In this document: positions 7,685 through 15,776 of the stretch, in pieces
How positions within the stretch are numbered: the first letter of the stretch is position 1
How the letters are laid out: every line of letters starts with the position of its first letter
Assembly (NCBI GenBank): GCA_001871815.1
Contig: MNVP01000027.1
Coordinates: 1 to 19,275 of the forward strand
Source: Candidatus Omnitrophica bacterium CG1_02_40_15
Lineage (GTDB): Bacteria; Omnitrophota; Gorgyraeia; Gorgyraeales; Gorgyraeaceae
Reading direction: 5' to 3'
DNA: 19,275 bases
The notes under the pieces: model-generated
What the model saw: only the letters and a program-made list of their open reading frames with translations
What the model was told of the DNA's origin: nothing
Database searches by the model: none
Position numbers and translations under genes: made by a program

Positions 7685-8944
7685 ATGCTAGATATTAAAT
7701 TTATACGAGAAAACCCAGATATAGTAAGAGCTTCTATAAAAAACAGGAACATCAAACTTGATATACAAGAGGTTCTTGATCTGGATAGCGAAAGAAGAAA
7801 AATCTTGGTAGAGGTTGAAGGTTTAAAGGCAGAAAAAAATGCTATTTCCAAGAAAGGTAAGCCAGATAAGGCAATTATTTACAAAATGAAGGTATTATCC
7901 CAAAAAGTAGGTGATTTAGATATAAAAGTGGATGAAATTGATAAAAAATTAGGCAATTTAATGCTTTATATCCCAAATATACCCCATAATTCAGTGCCTA
8001 TAGGAAGTCCTGAAAACAACAAGGAAATTAAAAAATGGGGGGAACCTAGGAAGTTTGATTTTAAGCCAAAAACTCATATAGAAATAGGTGGAGACCTGGA
8101 CATACTTGATTTTCCAAGATCTTCAAAAATATCAGGATCAGGTTTTTGCCTTTTTAAAGGGTTAGGGGCATTGCTTGAAAGAGCCCTTATTAATTTTATG
8201 CTGGATCTTCATACAAATCATCATGGATATAAAGAGATATTTCCCCCTTTCCTTGTAAATAGAGCTAGCATGACAGGCACAGGCCAGCTTCCAAAACTCG
8301 AAGAAGATATGTACAAGTTAAAAGATGACGACCTGTTTCTTATACCGACAGCAGAGGTGCCTGTTACAAATATCCACAGAGATGATGTCCTGGAAGAATC
8401 AGAGCTGCCGGTATATTACACTGCGTATACTGCGTGTTTCAGGCGCGAGGCAGGGTCTTATGGAAAAGATACTAAGGGTCTGATGAGGGTGCATCAGTTT
8501 GATAAGGTGGAGCTGGTAAAATTTGTTAAACCTGAAACGTCTTTTGATGAACTGGAGAAATTATTGGTAAATGCTGAAACAGTGCTCCAAAAATTAGGCT
8601 TACCCTACAGGGTGATCATGCTTGCTACAGGAGACATAAGTTTTGCCGCGAGTAAATGTTATGATATTGAAGCGTGGGCTCCCGGGATAGAGAAAAATTT
8701 AGAGGTTTCAAGCTGCAGCAATTTTACGGATTTTCAGGCCCGCAGGGCGAATATAAAATTTAAACGAACAACGAGTAACGAACGACGAACCACGGAATAT
8801 GTCCATACGCTGAATGGTTCCGGCATTGCAATGGCCAGGACTGTTGTGTGTATACTTGAGAATTACCAGCAAAAGGACGGAAGCGTTGTCATTCCAGAAG
8901 TCTTAAGGCCATACATGGGCGGTAGAGAAAGGATTACAAAATGA
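7685..8944 (+). CDS. serS: Serine--tRNA ligase
   Basis: Class II aminoacyl-tRNA synthetase that charges tRNA-Ser with serine. The protein from ATG 7685 has 419 residues. It begins MLDIKFIRENPDIV and has the tRNA-binding coiled-coil arm at about 28-95. Serine-site TAEVP lies at 222-226, motif 2 FRREAGS at 252-258 and motif 3 NGSGIAMAR at 377-385. AAGGAG (7675-7680) precedes the chosen ATG; a frame-compatible ATG at 7655 lies inside the upstream palindrome and would add ten non-family residues, so it is rejected. Residues about 360-372, in the loop before motif 3, are encoded by a 7-base tandem repeat. The stop overlaps the next gene by 4 bases. A tRNA-Ser gene lies 0.66 kb downstream on the same strand. 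Confidence 0.97.
   Translation: MLDIKFIRENPDIVRASIKNRNIKLDIQEVLDLDSERRKILVEVEGLKAEKNAISKKGKPDKAIIYKMKVLSQKVGDLDIKVDEIDKKLGNLMLYIPNIPHNSVPIGSPENNKEIKKWGEPRKFDFKPKTHIEIGGDLDILDFPRSSKISGSGFCLFKGLGALLERALINFMLDLHTNHHGYKEIFPPFLVNRASMTGTGQLPKLEEDMYKLKDDDLFLIPTAEVPVTNIHRDDVLEESELPVYYTAYTACFRREAGSYGKDTKGLMRVHQFDKVELVKFVKPETSFDELEKLLVNAETVLQKLGLPYRVIMLATGDISFAASKCYDIEAWAPGIEKNLEVSSCSNFTDFQARRANIKFKRTTSNERRTTEYVHTLNGSGIAMARTVVCILENYQQKDGSVVIPEVLRPYMGGRERITK
8764..8798 (+). repeat. Seven-base tandem repeat (ACGAACN) inside serS
   Basis: Consecutive heptamers are ACGAACA, ACGAGTA, ACGAACG, ACGAACC and a degenerate ACGGAAT. The period of 7 is not a multiple of 3, so the heptamers are read in all three frames, yet the serS frame stays open. 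The encoded loop KRTTSNERRTTEY is about 3 residues longer than the equivalent loop I recall for Bacillus SerRS. Confidence 0.7.
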
Positions 8945-9597
8945 TAATATTGCGTTTTATTATCAGTATATTGCTAATACCGATTTGTGTGATAGCCACT
9001 ATTAGTTTTTATAATGGCATATTTAGCATACAGGATGTCTCAAAATCAGGGTTATATTTTATTTCAGGTTCTCTTATGTACTCCATTATACACCTATTAT
9101 TGTTCAGGCTGGATTTTCTGTATGTATTTGGCCATGAATCCATGCACGCATTCGCTACAGTCTGTTCAGGCGGCAAAGCAAGTAAAATGAAAGTCTCAAG
9201 CAAAGAGGGCAGCGTAAAAACCACTACGCCTAATTTTTTTGTTATACTGGCGCCGTATATGATACCTGTCTATACGGTTATCATAGCCATAGTTTATTTT
9301 ATCTTATCTTTTTTTATTGACATAACGAAATATTCCGGCATTTTTATATTCTTGATAGGATTTACATTAATGTTTCACCTGGCCTATACAGCAGAAAGCA
9401 TCAGGCAAAAACAATCAGATCTTATAAAGACAGGGTATTTCTCTTCAATATCTTTTATCTATATTGTTAATCTTGTTATAGTTTTTCTTATAATGAGCCT
9501 TTTTTTCAGAGATGTGTTTTTTATAGGTTTTATTTCCGATATTTACGAAAAAACAAAATTTTTTTACTGGTCTTTTTGGAAACAATTATTCTTATAA
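8941..9597 (+). CDS. Membrane protein with HExxH motif, M50-like (uncharacterised)
   Basis: A 218-residue hydrophobic protein with roughly five membrane segments (about 1-23, 36-56, 96-125, 131-150 and 168-190). HESMH at residues 65-69, in the context FGHESMHAFATVCSGGKASKM, matches the zinc-binding HExxH of membrane-embedded M50/site-2-protease-like families, in which the second His is followed by a small-residue/Gly-Gly stretch. A third metal ligand is not obvious; the later segment APYMIPVYTVI could contribute the second active-site helix. The start overlaps the serS stop (ATGA), implying translational coupling. It might be a protease or a non-proteolytic M50B-like relative; the substrate is unknown. 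Confidence 0.72.
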   Translation: MIILRFIISILLIPICVIATISFYNGIFSIQDVSKSGLYFISGSLMYSIIHLLLFRLDFLYVFGHESMHAFATVCSGGKASKMKVSSKEGSVKTTTPNFFVILAPYMIPVYTVIIAIVYFILSFFIDITKYSGIFIFLIGFTLMFHLAYTAESIRQKQSDLIKTGYFSSISFIYIVNLVIVFLIMSLFFRDVFFIGFISDIYEKTKFFYWSFWKQLFL

Positions 9598-9606
9598 ATA
9601 GAATAC

Positions 9607-9696
<90 letters not shown>

Positions 9697-9704
9697 TGAA
9701 CCAT

Positions 9705-10292
9705 ATGAAAATCCGCATAAAGATACAGGGTGCGCTTATGTTTTTAGGGCTAGGCGCAATTATTTTGTTTTCCAACTATGTGTTTCCTCACTGGAAATAT
9801 GGGGTTTTGGATAAGGCCTTGGATGTAGTGGGTATGGGTTTTATCTTATTTGGTTTTTTATTCCGCATTTCAGCAAGAGGGTATAAAGAAGAAAAATGCT
9901 CTAATGGAAAGAACCTGGTTAAAGACGGCCCATATGCTATTATCAGAAACCCCATGTATTTCGGGACATTTATTATAGGCACGGGGGTTGTTATGATGTT
10001 GTTAGAGCTATGGTTTTTTTTCTTATTCGGAGTTATCTTTTTATTGATATATATTCCTCAGATGAAAAAAGAAGAGAATATCCTTTCGGAGAGATTTGGC
10101 CAGGAGTATAAAGAATATTGTAAATTTACCTCTAAATATTTTCCGAGGTTTGATTATTTATTAAAGCTTAATAAATATATATCATTAAAACCTTTCTGGA
10201 TACGAAAAGAGATAGTTTCTATAGTAACCACAGTTATAGTAGTTGTGTCCATAAAAATCTGGGAGTATATCAGATTATTTAAGGGCAGATGA
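9705..10292 (+). CDS. Isoprenylcysteine O-methyltransferase-like integral membrane protein
   Basis: A 195-residue protein (from ATG 9705) of the ICMT/phospholipid-methyltransferase fold, S-adenosylmethionine-dependent enzymes embedded in the membrane. The family core is clear: NLVKDGPYAIIRNPMYFGTF, then a hydrophobic hairpin, then KKEENILSERFGQEYKEYCKF with a final YFPRF. Hydrophobic segments also lie near the N-terminus. Bacterial members act on diverse lipids or small molecules and no substrate can be read here. Two in-frame starts exist: ATG 9696, whose A is the last base of the tRNA-Ser CCA, and ATG 9705, which I prefer because it leaves the tRNA intact. Neither has a Shine-Dalgarno. Confidence 0.82.
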   Translation: MKIRIKIQGALMFLGLGAIILFSNYVFPHWKYGVLDKALDVVGMGFILFGFLFRISARGYKEEKCSNGKNLVKDGPYAIIRNPMYFGTFIIGTGVVMMLLELWFFFLFGVIFLLIYIPQMKKEENILSERFGQEYKEYCKFTSKYFPRFDYLLKLNKYISLKPFWIRKEIVSIVTTVIVVVSIKIWEYIRLFKGR

Positions 10293-10293
10293 T

Positions 10294-10479
10294 ATGAAAG
10301 AATTCTTTATAGGGATAGTATTCTTAATATTAGTCGGCGTACTCGCAAGCCTGGGGTTTTTGCTTTTCCCTCTGCTCCTTTTAATAGCTTTTGTTTTACG
10401 CTTTGTGTTGAGCGCCGTCATCCTTCTATTTTTCATATGGTTATTAGGTAAACTCATTCTTTTCCTCAGTAAAAAATAA
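10294..10479 (+). CDS. Small hydrophobic protein with two membrane segments (61 aa)
   Basis: Nearly the whole 61-residue chain is hydrophobic, with two predicted membrane helices separated around the single Arg in VLRFVL and a basic end (LSKK). I recognise no family. AAGGG (10281-10285) lies upstream of the ATG, the start is 1 base after the previous stop, and the stop overlaps the next start (TAATG). This tight packing argues for a real, co-translated gene. A membrane-anchoring or accessory role is possible but not shown. Confidence 0.65.
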   Translation: MKEFFIGIVFLILVGVLASLGFLLFPLLLLIAFVLRFVLSAVILLFFIWLLGKLILFLSKK

Positions 10480-11222
10480 TGCGCAGAATAATCTCTATTG
10501 TAATTTTTAGTATATTTTTAGGCTTACGTTTTCCTGCATTTGCGGAAGAGGCGGCGGTAAATGAAATCAGTTTTAATGAAAACGATAAAATCTTGATCCT
10601 TGCCCCGCATCCTGATGATGAAGCCATAGGCGCGTGCGGCGTTATAGAGAAGGCTTTGAAAAAAAATGCAAAAGTTAAGGTTGTATGCTATACGAACGGA
10701 GATAGCAATGAGTTATCGTTTATTGTATATGAAAAAAGAATTACCTTTAGAAAAGGCGAGTTCTTGCATATGGGTGAGGTGAGAAGAAGAGAAACCATGT
10801 GGGCTATGGTTTCTTTGGGGGTAAGACCAGAGAATATTATTTTTTTAGGTTACCCTGATTTCGGCACATTGGAGATATTTACTAAATACTGGGGGAATGT
10901 AACTCCATACAAAGGTTTATTTACAAAGGTATCGAAAGTTTCTTATCGCGAGGCAATGTCTATGAATGCCCCTTACGTGGGAGAAAGCATTCTTAAGGAT
11001 ATAGAGAAAATAATATTAGATTTTAAGCCAACAAAGATCTTCATCTCTCATCCTGGGGATGTAAATAGGGACCGCAGGTCGTTATATCTATTTTTACAAG
11101 TTGCTTTGTGGAATTTAGAAGGGAGAATTGAATCTCCGCAGATTTTTCCTTATATTATACATGTTGCGCGTTGGCCTATGCCTCGGGGGTATCATCCTGA
11201 ACTAGAATTGAAAAAAACCTGA
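10479..11222 (+). CDS. PIG-L/LmbE deacetylase, N-terminal part of a frameshifted gene
   Basis: LmbE-like enzymes are zinc-dependent de-N-acetylases of GlcNAc-type substrates. Residues 1-22 look like a signal peptide (MRRIISIVIFSIFLG... PAFA), so the protein would be exported. The first metal motif APHPDDE (42-48) is intact, with H44 and D47. The second motif reads HPGDVNRDRR (191-200), where families usually have a His after the second Asp; R199 is encoded by CGC, one transition from CAC (His). The frame ends 247 residues in, just after an A7 run at 11211. The next frame continues the same protein in sense, so this is probably the first half of a longer gene that is broken or recoded. The start overlaps the preceding stop. 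Confidence 0.8.
   Translation: MRRIISIVIFSIFLGLRFPAFAEEAAVNEISFNENDKILILAPHPDDEAIGACGVIEKALKKNAKVKVVCYTNGDSNELSFIVYEKRITFRKGEFLHMGEVRRRETMWAMVSLGVRPENIIFLGYPDFGTLEIFTKYWGNVTPYKGLFTKVSKVSYREAMSMNAPYVGESILKDIEKIILDFKPTKIFISHPGDVNRDRRSLYLFLQVALWNLEGRIESPQIFPYIIHVARWPMPRGYHPELELKKT
11211..11217 (+). other. A7 run where the PIG-L gene changes frame
   Basis: The first frame reads TTG AAA AAA ACC TGA and stops. With one A fewer the reading becomes TTG AAA AAA CCT GAT TTA and runs without interruption into the downstream frame (KKPDLLTNSSMKWYNL). The change could be a real indel, transcriptional slippage on the A-run, or a sequencing error. Confidence 0.75.
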
Positions 11223-11241
11223 TTTATTAACTAATAGCAGC

Positions 11242-11856
11242 ATGAAATGGTATAACCTGGTATTAACCCATGAAGAAATAAAGACAAAACATGATACTAT
11301 ATCTTTTTATAAGAGCCAAATTCAATATAACCCGAAATATCTTTTTACATTTTGCCGTAGTAATGAACTATTTGGCGATTTTCCTATTATTAGACTGAAT
11401 AAGCAAAGCTCTAGAGAACTTATGTGGCAGGATATAGAGGGCCCTATAAATATTGAAATGGATCCCGAACATAAAAAAGATGCAGAAAAGAGCATTACGC
11501 CTGATATTGCTTACGCAGCCATAGATAATAAATTGCTTATAAGGCTTGAGCTCAGAAAAAAGATAGAAAAAGACTTAGGCGTTTCTATTTTTCTTCTTGG
11601 CTATAATAATAAAATTGATTTTAGCGAGATGCCAAAGATATCTATTACAATAGATACTCTTGGGTTACATGTTAGAGATAAAAAACAGCTTCTACAGGTT
11701 AAAGACATAGAACTTGAAACGCAGAATCACACATTAATCCTAAAGATTCCTTTTAATCTACTTGGAAACCCTGGCCGTATTTTAACATGCGCCAGGACCC
11801 ATCCGAATGATTTACCTTTAGATGAAACAAGCTGGCGTACGTTATATTTAAAATAA
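11242..11856 (+). pseudogene. C-terminal part of the frameshifted PIG-L protein
   Basis: A 204-residue frame beginning MKWYNLVLTHEEIKTKHDTI. It has no Shine-Dalgarno, and its reading extends upstream without a stop to the A7 run at 11211, where it would join the deacetylase domain. The first ~45 residues look like the helical lid that follows an LmbE domain (HDTISFYKSQIQYNPKYLFTF). The rest (about 55-204) is rich in alternating hydrophobic strands and may be a beta-sandwich like CBM9/DOMON domains; that resemblance is weak. As a separate protein it lacks a catalytic motif. It is followed after 3 bases by the GNAT gene. Confidence 0.65.
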
Positions 11857-11859
11857 ATA

Positions 11860-12513
11860 ATGCAAGATATTGTCATAAGGAAGTATAAAAAAGAAGATAG
11901 GCAAGCTATAAGAGATATTGCATGGGAAACAGCTTTTATGGGAGAATCCGCAAGTGTATTTTTTAGCGATAAAGAGATCCTTGCGGGCTTTCTTACGTCA
12001 TATTTTACTGATTATGAGCCTGAATCATGTTTTGTTGCAGAATATAATGGAAATGTAGTTGGTTACCTGATAGGTGCGAAAGATGAACCCAGGCTAAAAG
12101 CTATTTCTATACTTAGAATAAACCCAAAGTTATTTTTTAAGGCCATGGTAAAAGGCGTTTTATTAAAAAAGAAAAACGCCAAGTACCTTAAAAATTGTTT
12201 TACCAGTTTTTTAAAGGGCGAATTCAATGATCCTGATTTTTCTTTAGAATATCCTGCTATCTTGCATATAAACATCTCAAAAGAATTCAGAAAAAAAGGT
12301 ATTGGTTCCAGGCTTATTTCCGCTTTCATTGACTACATTGCAATGTTTAAAATAAAGGGAATGCATCTTTCGACTATGTCTAAAGAGGCAGGAGAATTTT
12401 TTAAAGCAAATGGTTTTAATCTAATATACGCTGTTACTAGATCATACTTTAAACATATACTCGATAAAGATATAACAATTTATATTTACGCAAAGAAACT
12501 AGTCAGTTTATGA
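11860..12513 (+). CDS. GNAT-family N-acetyltransferase
   Basis: A 217-residue acetyl-CoA-dependent acyltransferase. Motif A is visible as LHINISKEFRKKGIGSRLI, containing the pyrophosphate-binding R-x-x-G-I-G segment. FVAEYNGNVVGYLIGAK forms the central beta strands, and KEAGEFFKANGFNLI is the usual motif B end (F-x-x-x-G-F). The acceptor substrate cannot be read from sequence. It starts 3 bases after the PIG-L remnant and its TGA overlaps the following ATG by 4 bases, which places it in the same presumed surface-polysaccharide or lipid-modification group. Confidence 0.88.
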   Translation: MQDIVIRKYKKEDRQAIRDIAWETAFMGESASVFFSDKEILAGFLTSYFTDYEPESCFVAEYNGNVVGYLIGAKDEPRLKAISILRINPKLFFKAMVKGVLLKKKNAKYLKNCFTSFLKGEFNDPDFSLEYPAILHINISKEFRKKGIGSRLISAFIDYIAMFKIKGMHLSTMSKEAGEFFKANGFNLIYAVTRSYFKHILDKDITIYIYAKKLVSL

Positions 12514-13991
12514 TTAAGATAACCAAACAAACAAGACATATAGTAGTATTAATATTTTTATCCTACCTATTTTTTATGCTTGGCAACAGCCTTTTGAGCC
12601 TTACAAGCCCAGATGAGGTTTTTTATGCTCAGACAGCAAAGGAAATGGCCAAACATCATAGTTGGGTTACGCCTTATCTATTTGATGAGCCGCAGTTTGA
12701 AAAACCGATATTTTTATACTGGCTTTTGTGGTTCGCTTTCATGCTTTTCGGGGTATCTAGTTTTGGAGCAAGGTTTTTCCCGGCTTTATTTGCGATACTT
12801 GGAGTAATAGCTGTATATCTTTTAGCCGTGCTGGGATTCAGAGACAATAAAAAAGCGTTTATGTCAGCCTTTATCTTAATGTCTGCAGGTTTTTATATAG
12901 GGCTTGCAAGGACAGTTTTTACAGATATGATTTTTACGGTTTTTATCCTGCTGGCGCTTGTTTCATTTTTCTGGGGATATTCTTGCCGCGAAAAGAAGAT
13001 GCTGGGTATTCTGTTGTTTTTTATTTTTTCAGGATTAGCTGTTTTAACTAAAGGGCCCATAGGTTTTTTAATCTCTTTCTTAACCATAGTTTTATTTTTG
13101 CTGGTAAAAAATGATTTAAAATTTCTGTTATGCAGATATTCATTATGGGGGGTTATTGTTTTCTTAGGGATATCTCTTCCATGGTATATAATTATGATAC
13201 AGAAATATGGCCACGATTTTACGCACGAGTTTTTTTATAATGACCACTTCAGGAGAATTATTGAGGCTGAACATAAAAGGTATGATACATGGTATTTTTA
13301 CCTGTTTTCCATGATAGCTTATATGTTTCCATGGAGCTTATTTGTGTTGATGGCCATGATATATTTTTTTAGAAATCTTAAGCATGATTTTAGCGCTATT
13401 AATGTTTTTTTAGCCTGCTGGATATCTGTTGTTTTTTGTATATTCCAGCCAGCTCATTCTAAATTATCTAGTTATATCTTGCCTTTATTTCCTGCGCTCG
13501 CCATTATTACAGGGAATTTTGTATGCAATAAGATGTCTTTGGAGCCAAAGATACAAAGAAATAGCTATCTTTTGGCATTTTCAATATTTGTGGTTTTATG
13601 GGTTATTTTGTTTATGCATTCATATATAGACCCATATGTTTCTTCCAAATTGTCAGCAGAATATTTGTTGAAAAATTACAAAGTAGAAAGTTATATTCTC
13701 TGCTCAAAGCCTTTTGTAAGAGGCGTAAGATATTATACAGATAAACCAGTAGCTGTTGTAAATATCCATTCTACCGAAGATAATTTTTTCAGTCTTCATC
13801 CTATACCTTATTTCCATTCAAAAGAGGAACTGGTAGAATTCTTGAAAAAACAACCTGTCACGTACTGCATACTTAAAAAGTCTTCTATAGATGAAATTAA
13901 AAGTTTAGCAGGAAAAGAATTTAACTTTACCTTGCTCAAAGCCGTTGGGAATCAGTATATTTTTGTAGTTTCTTTTCTTCGTAATCTATGA
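12510..13991 (+). CDS. ArnT-like glycosyltransferase, GT39/PMT superfamily
   Basis: A 493-residue polytopic membrane glycosyltransferase that would use a lipid-linked sugar donor outside the cytoplasmic membrane. The first large loop contains the diagnostic SPDEVFYAQTAKEMAKHHSW, with the catalytic-type DE pair, and then FDEPQFEKPIFLYW, matching the KPP-like motif of the ArnT/PMT families. About ten to twelve hydrophobic segments follow, with a smaller soluble C-terminal part from about residue 390. ArnT adds aminoarabinose to lipid A, but relatives transfer other sugars to lipids or proteins, so the name is only a class. The start overlaps the GNAT stop. Confidence 0.88.
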   Translation: MIKITKQTRHIVVLIFLSYLFFMLGNSLLSLTSPDEVFYAQTAKEMAKHHSWVTPYLFDEPQFEKPIFLYWLLWFAFMLFGVSSFGARFFPALFAILGVIAVYLLAVLGFRDNKKAFMSAFILMSAGFYIGLARTVFTDMIFTVFILLALVSFFWGYSCREKKMLGILLFFIFSGLAVLTKGPIGFLISFLTIVLFLLVKNDLKFLLCRYSLWGVIVFLGISLPWYIIMIQKYGHDFTHEFFYNDHFRRIIEAEHKRYDTWYFYLFSMIAYMFPWSLFVLMAMIYFFRNLKHDFSAINVFLACWISVVFCIFQPAHSKLSSYILPLFPALAIITGNFVCNKMSLEPKIQRNSYLLAFSIFVVLWVILFMHSYIDPYVSSKLSAEYLLKNYKVESYILCSKPFVRGVRYYTDKPVAVVNIHSTEDNFFSLHPIPYFHSKEELVEFLKKQPVTYCILKKSSIDEIKSLAGKEFNFTLLKAVGNQYIFVVSFLRNL

Positions 13992-14005
13992 TAAAATTTT
14001 AATAT

Positions 14006-15697
14006 ATGGGATATTTACCTTTTGCGCGTAAATGGCGGCCTCAGGATTTTGACGAGATAGTAGGGCAGGAATATATTACTACCACCCTTAAGAATGCTAT
14101 TTCAATGGACAGGCTTCACCACGCTTATTTATTTACAGGCCCCAGAGGCATAGGCAAGACCTCTACTGCCAGGATATTCTCTAAGGCCTTGAACTGTGAA
14201 AAAGGCCCTTCTATAAAGCCATGCAATACGTGCACCCTCTGTAAAGAAATAACGGCTGGCTCCAGCATGGATGTGATAGAAATAGACGGGGCTTCCAACC
14301 GCGGCATAGACGAGATCAGAAATTTGAGGGAGACAGTAAAGTTTTCTCCTTCAAAAGGCCGTTTCAAGATATATATAATAGACGAAGTGCATATGCTTAC
14401 CACAGAGGCGTTCAATGCTCTTTTAAAGACTCTGGAAGAACCGCCCATGCATGTTAAATTTATATTTGCAACCACAGAGCCGCACAAGGTCCTTCCGACC
14501 ATACTTTCCAGGTGCCAGAGGTTTGATTTCAGGCGCATACAGATTAAAGATATAATAGCGAAGCTCCATGAGGTGGCTAAGCTTGAAAATTTGAATATAG
14601 ACGAGGACGCATTTTTATATATCGGAAAGGCATCTGACGGAAGTATGCGCGACGCAGAGAGTATACTTGACCAGATAGCGTCTTTTGCTAAAGGAAAGGT
14701 CCGCTTGGAGGATGTTATAGCGTCTCTTGGGATGATAGATCAGGAAACGTTATTTAGAAGCGCAGAGTTAATTATTAATAAAGATACAAAAGCGAGCCTC
14801 CATCTAGTGGGTGAAATATTGAATTCAGGAAAAGACACAAAACAATTTCTCCTGGAACTTCTGGAGCATTTCAGGAATATAATGATCGTAAAATCAGGTA
14901 TCGAATCAGACGAGATAATTTGCCTGCCCAAAGATTCTATAGACAGAGTTAAAAAACAGGCAAATTTACTTACGCAAGGTGATATATTTTATATTATAAA
15001 CGTTATCTCCAGCGGCCTGAGGATGATAAAACAGCTTCTTCCTGAAAGAATAGTTTTTGAGCTTTCAATGATAAAGCTTGCTTCCAGAGAGTCTATTGCT
15101 TCAATAGAAGAGATACTTTCGAAATTGCAAGGCGCAGGGAGCAATGTTAATGAAAGGCCAAAGCCTCAGCCTGTTCAAGCGCATATTCAAAAATCCGAAG
15201 TTAAAGCTGTTCCCCAGGAAAAATCTTTTTTTAAAAAGATTTTTCCTGTTTCTGAAAATACTAAAAACCCGAAAACCTCTGGCTCCGAGCAAAACAGCGG
15301 CGCTCACACATTAATAGATATAGTTAGAGTTAAAGATGCCTGGCCAATACTTGTAAAGGCAATGGCTGTTAAAAGGATGTCTATATCTTCATATCTTGCA
15401 GAAGGAGAACCTGATTCTGTGAAAGGAAACACTGTAATCATAGGTTTTCCTAAAGAGCTTAACTTTCACAGGGAAGTGCTTGAAGGAAAGAACAATAAAG
15501 ATGCTATAGAGCAGGCGCTTTCGCAGATAATGGATACGCCTGTAAAAATGGATTTTATAGCAACTGATAGAAAGCTTAAAGAGCCTGCGCCTGATAATAA
15601 TGAAATAAAGGGAGGGTTGAAAACCAAAGAGCCTGCGATAGATTCCGCTTTGAATATATTCGGCGGCAGGATTTTTAAAACTACAAGGAACGGTTAA
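14006..15697 (+). CDS. dnaX: DNA polymerase III subunit tau/gamma
   Basis: The clamp-loader ATPase of the replisome, 563 residues. Walker A GPRGIGKT is at 45-52, and the zinc module uses C64, C73, C76 and C79. Walker B DEVH lies at 126-129, sensor 1 at TT (156-157), and the SRC motif with arginine finger R169 at 168-170. A three-domain clamp-loader body spans about 1-370, a low-complexity linker about 375-425, and a tau-specific C-terminal domain about 430-540. A perfect inverted repeat with a T7 run lies in the linker (15215-15248) and may produce a truncated gamma. No Shine-Dalgarno is evident before the ATG. dnaX is followed by recR, a widely conserved pairing. Confidence 0.96.
   Translation: MGYLPFARKWRPQDFDEIVGQEYITTTLKNAISMDRLHHAYLFTGPRGIGKTSTARIFSKALNCEKGPSIKPCNTCTLCKEITAGSSMDVIEIDGASNRGIDEIRNLRETVKFSPSKGRFKIYIIDEVHMLTTEAFNALLKTLEEPPMHVKFIFATTEPHKVLPTILSRCQRFDFRRIQIKDIIAKLHEVAKLENLNIDEDAFLYIGKASDGSMRDAESILDQIASFAKGKVRLEDVIASLGMIDQETLFRSAELIINKDTKASLHLVGEILNSGKDTKQFLLELLEHFRNIMIVKSGIESDEIICLPKDSIDRVKKQANLLTQGDIFYIINVISSGLRMIKQLLPERIVFELSMIKLASRESIASIEEILSKLQGAGSNVNERPKPQPVQAHIQKSEVKAVPQEKSFFKKIFPVSENTKNPKTSGSEQNSGAHTLIDIVRVKDAWPILVKAMAVKRMSISSYLAEGEPDSVKGNTVIIGFPKELNFHREVLEGKNNKDAIEQALSQIMDTPVKMDFIATDRKLKEPAPDNNEIKGGLKTKEPAIDSALNIFGGRIFKTTRNG
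15215..15248 (+). repeat. Perfect 16-bp inverted repeat with T7 run inside dnaX (possible recoding site)
   Basis: CAGGAAAAATCTTTTT (15215-15230) and AAAAAGATTTTTCCTG (15233-15248) are exact reverse complements around TT. T7 at 15226-15232 reads T_TTT_TTT in the dnaX frame. After a -1 slip the next codon is TAA (15232-15234), and a one-base T insertion also gives TAA. Either would end the protein at about residue 409, after the clamp-loader body. Confidence 0.75.
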
Positions 15698-15776
15698 TTC
15701 CTTAACCAATTTTGCCTCTGCTGTTTCGTTTTGTGAAGCAAAACGGCAGGGGCAAAATTCAAAGGTGGCTATCCAT
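15696..15776 (+). repeat. Start-region hairpin repeat, copy A (upstream of recR)
   Basis: Begins AATTCCTTAACCAATTTT immediately at the dnaX stop and ends GGTGGCTATCCAT at the recR start. The outer arms (15708-15729 with 15738-15759) form a stem of about 21 bp with U-G wobbles; an alternative perfect inner stem CGTTTTG/CAAAACG lies at 15727-15733 with 15739-15745. The 3' end carries the Shine-Dalgarno AAAGGTGG (15761-15768). No T-run follows, so it is not a usual terminator. It shares sequence with copies at 17064 and 18647. Confidence 0.8.

Noticed and set aside
13963..13992. A possible promoter TTGTAG-N18-TATGAT before dnaX
   Set aside because: Both boxes are imperfect, the spacing is long, and the region is AT-rich coding sequence; too weak to list as a feature.
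15708..15759. Long hairpin after dnaX considered as an intrinsic terminator
   Set aside because: No T-run follows the stem, the structure recurs before another gene start, and its tail is a ribosome binding site.
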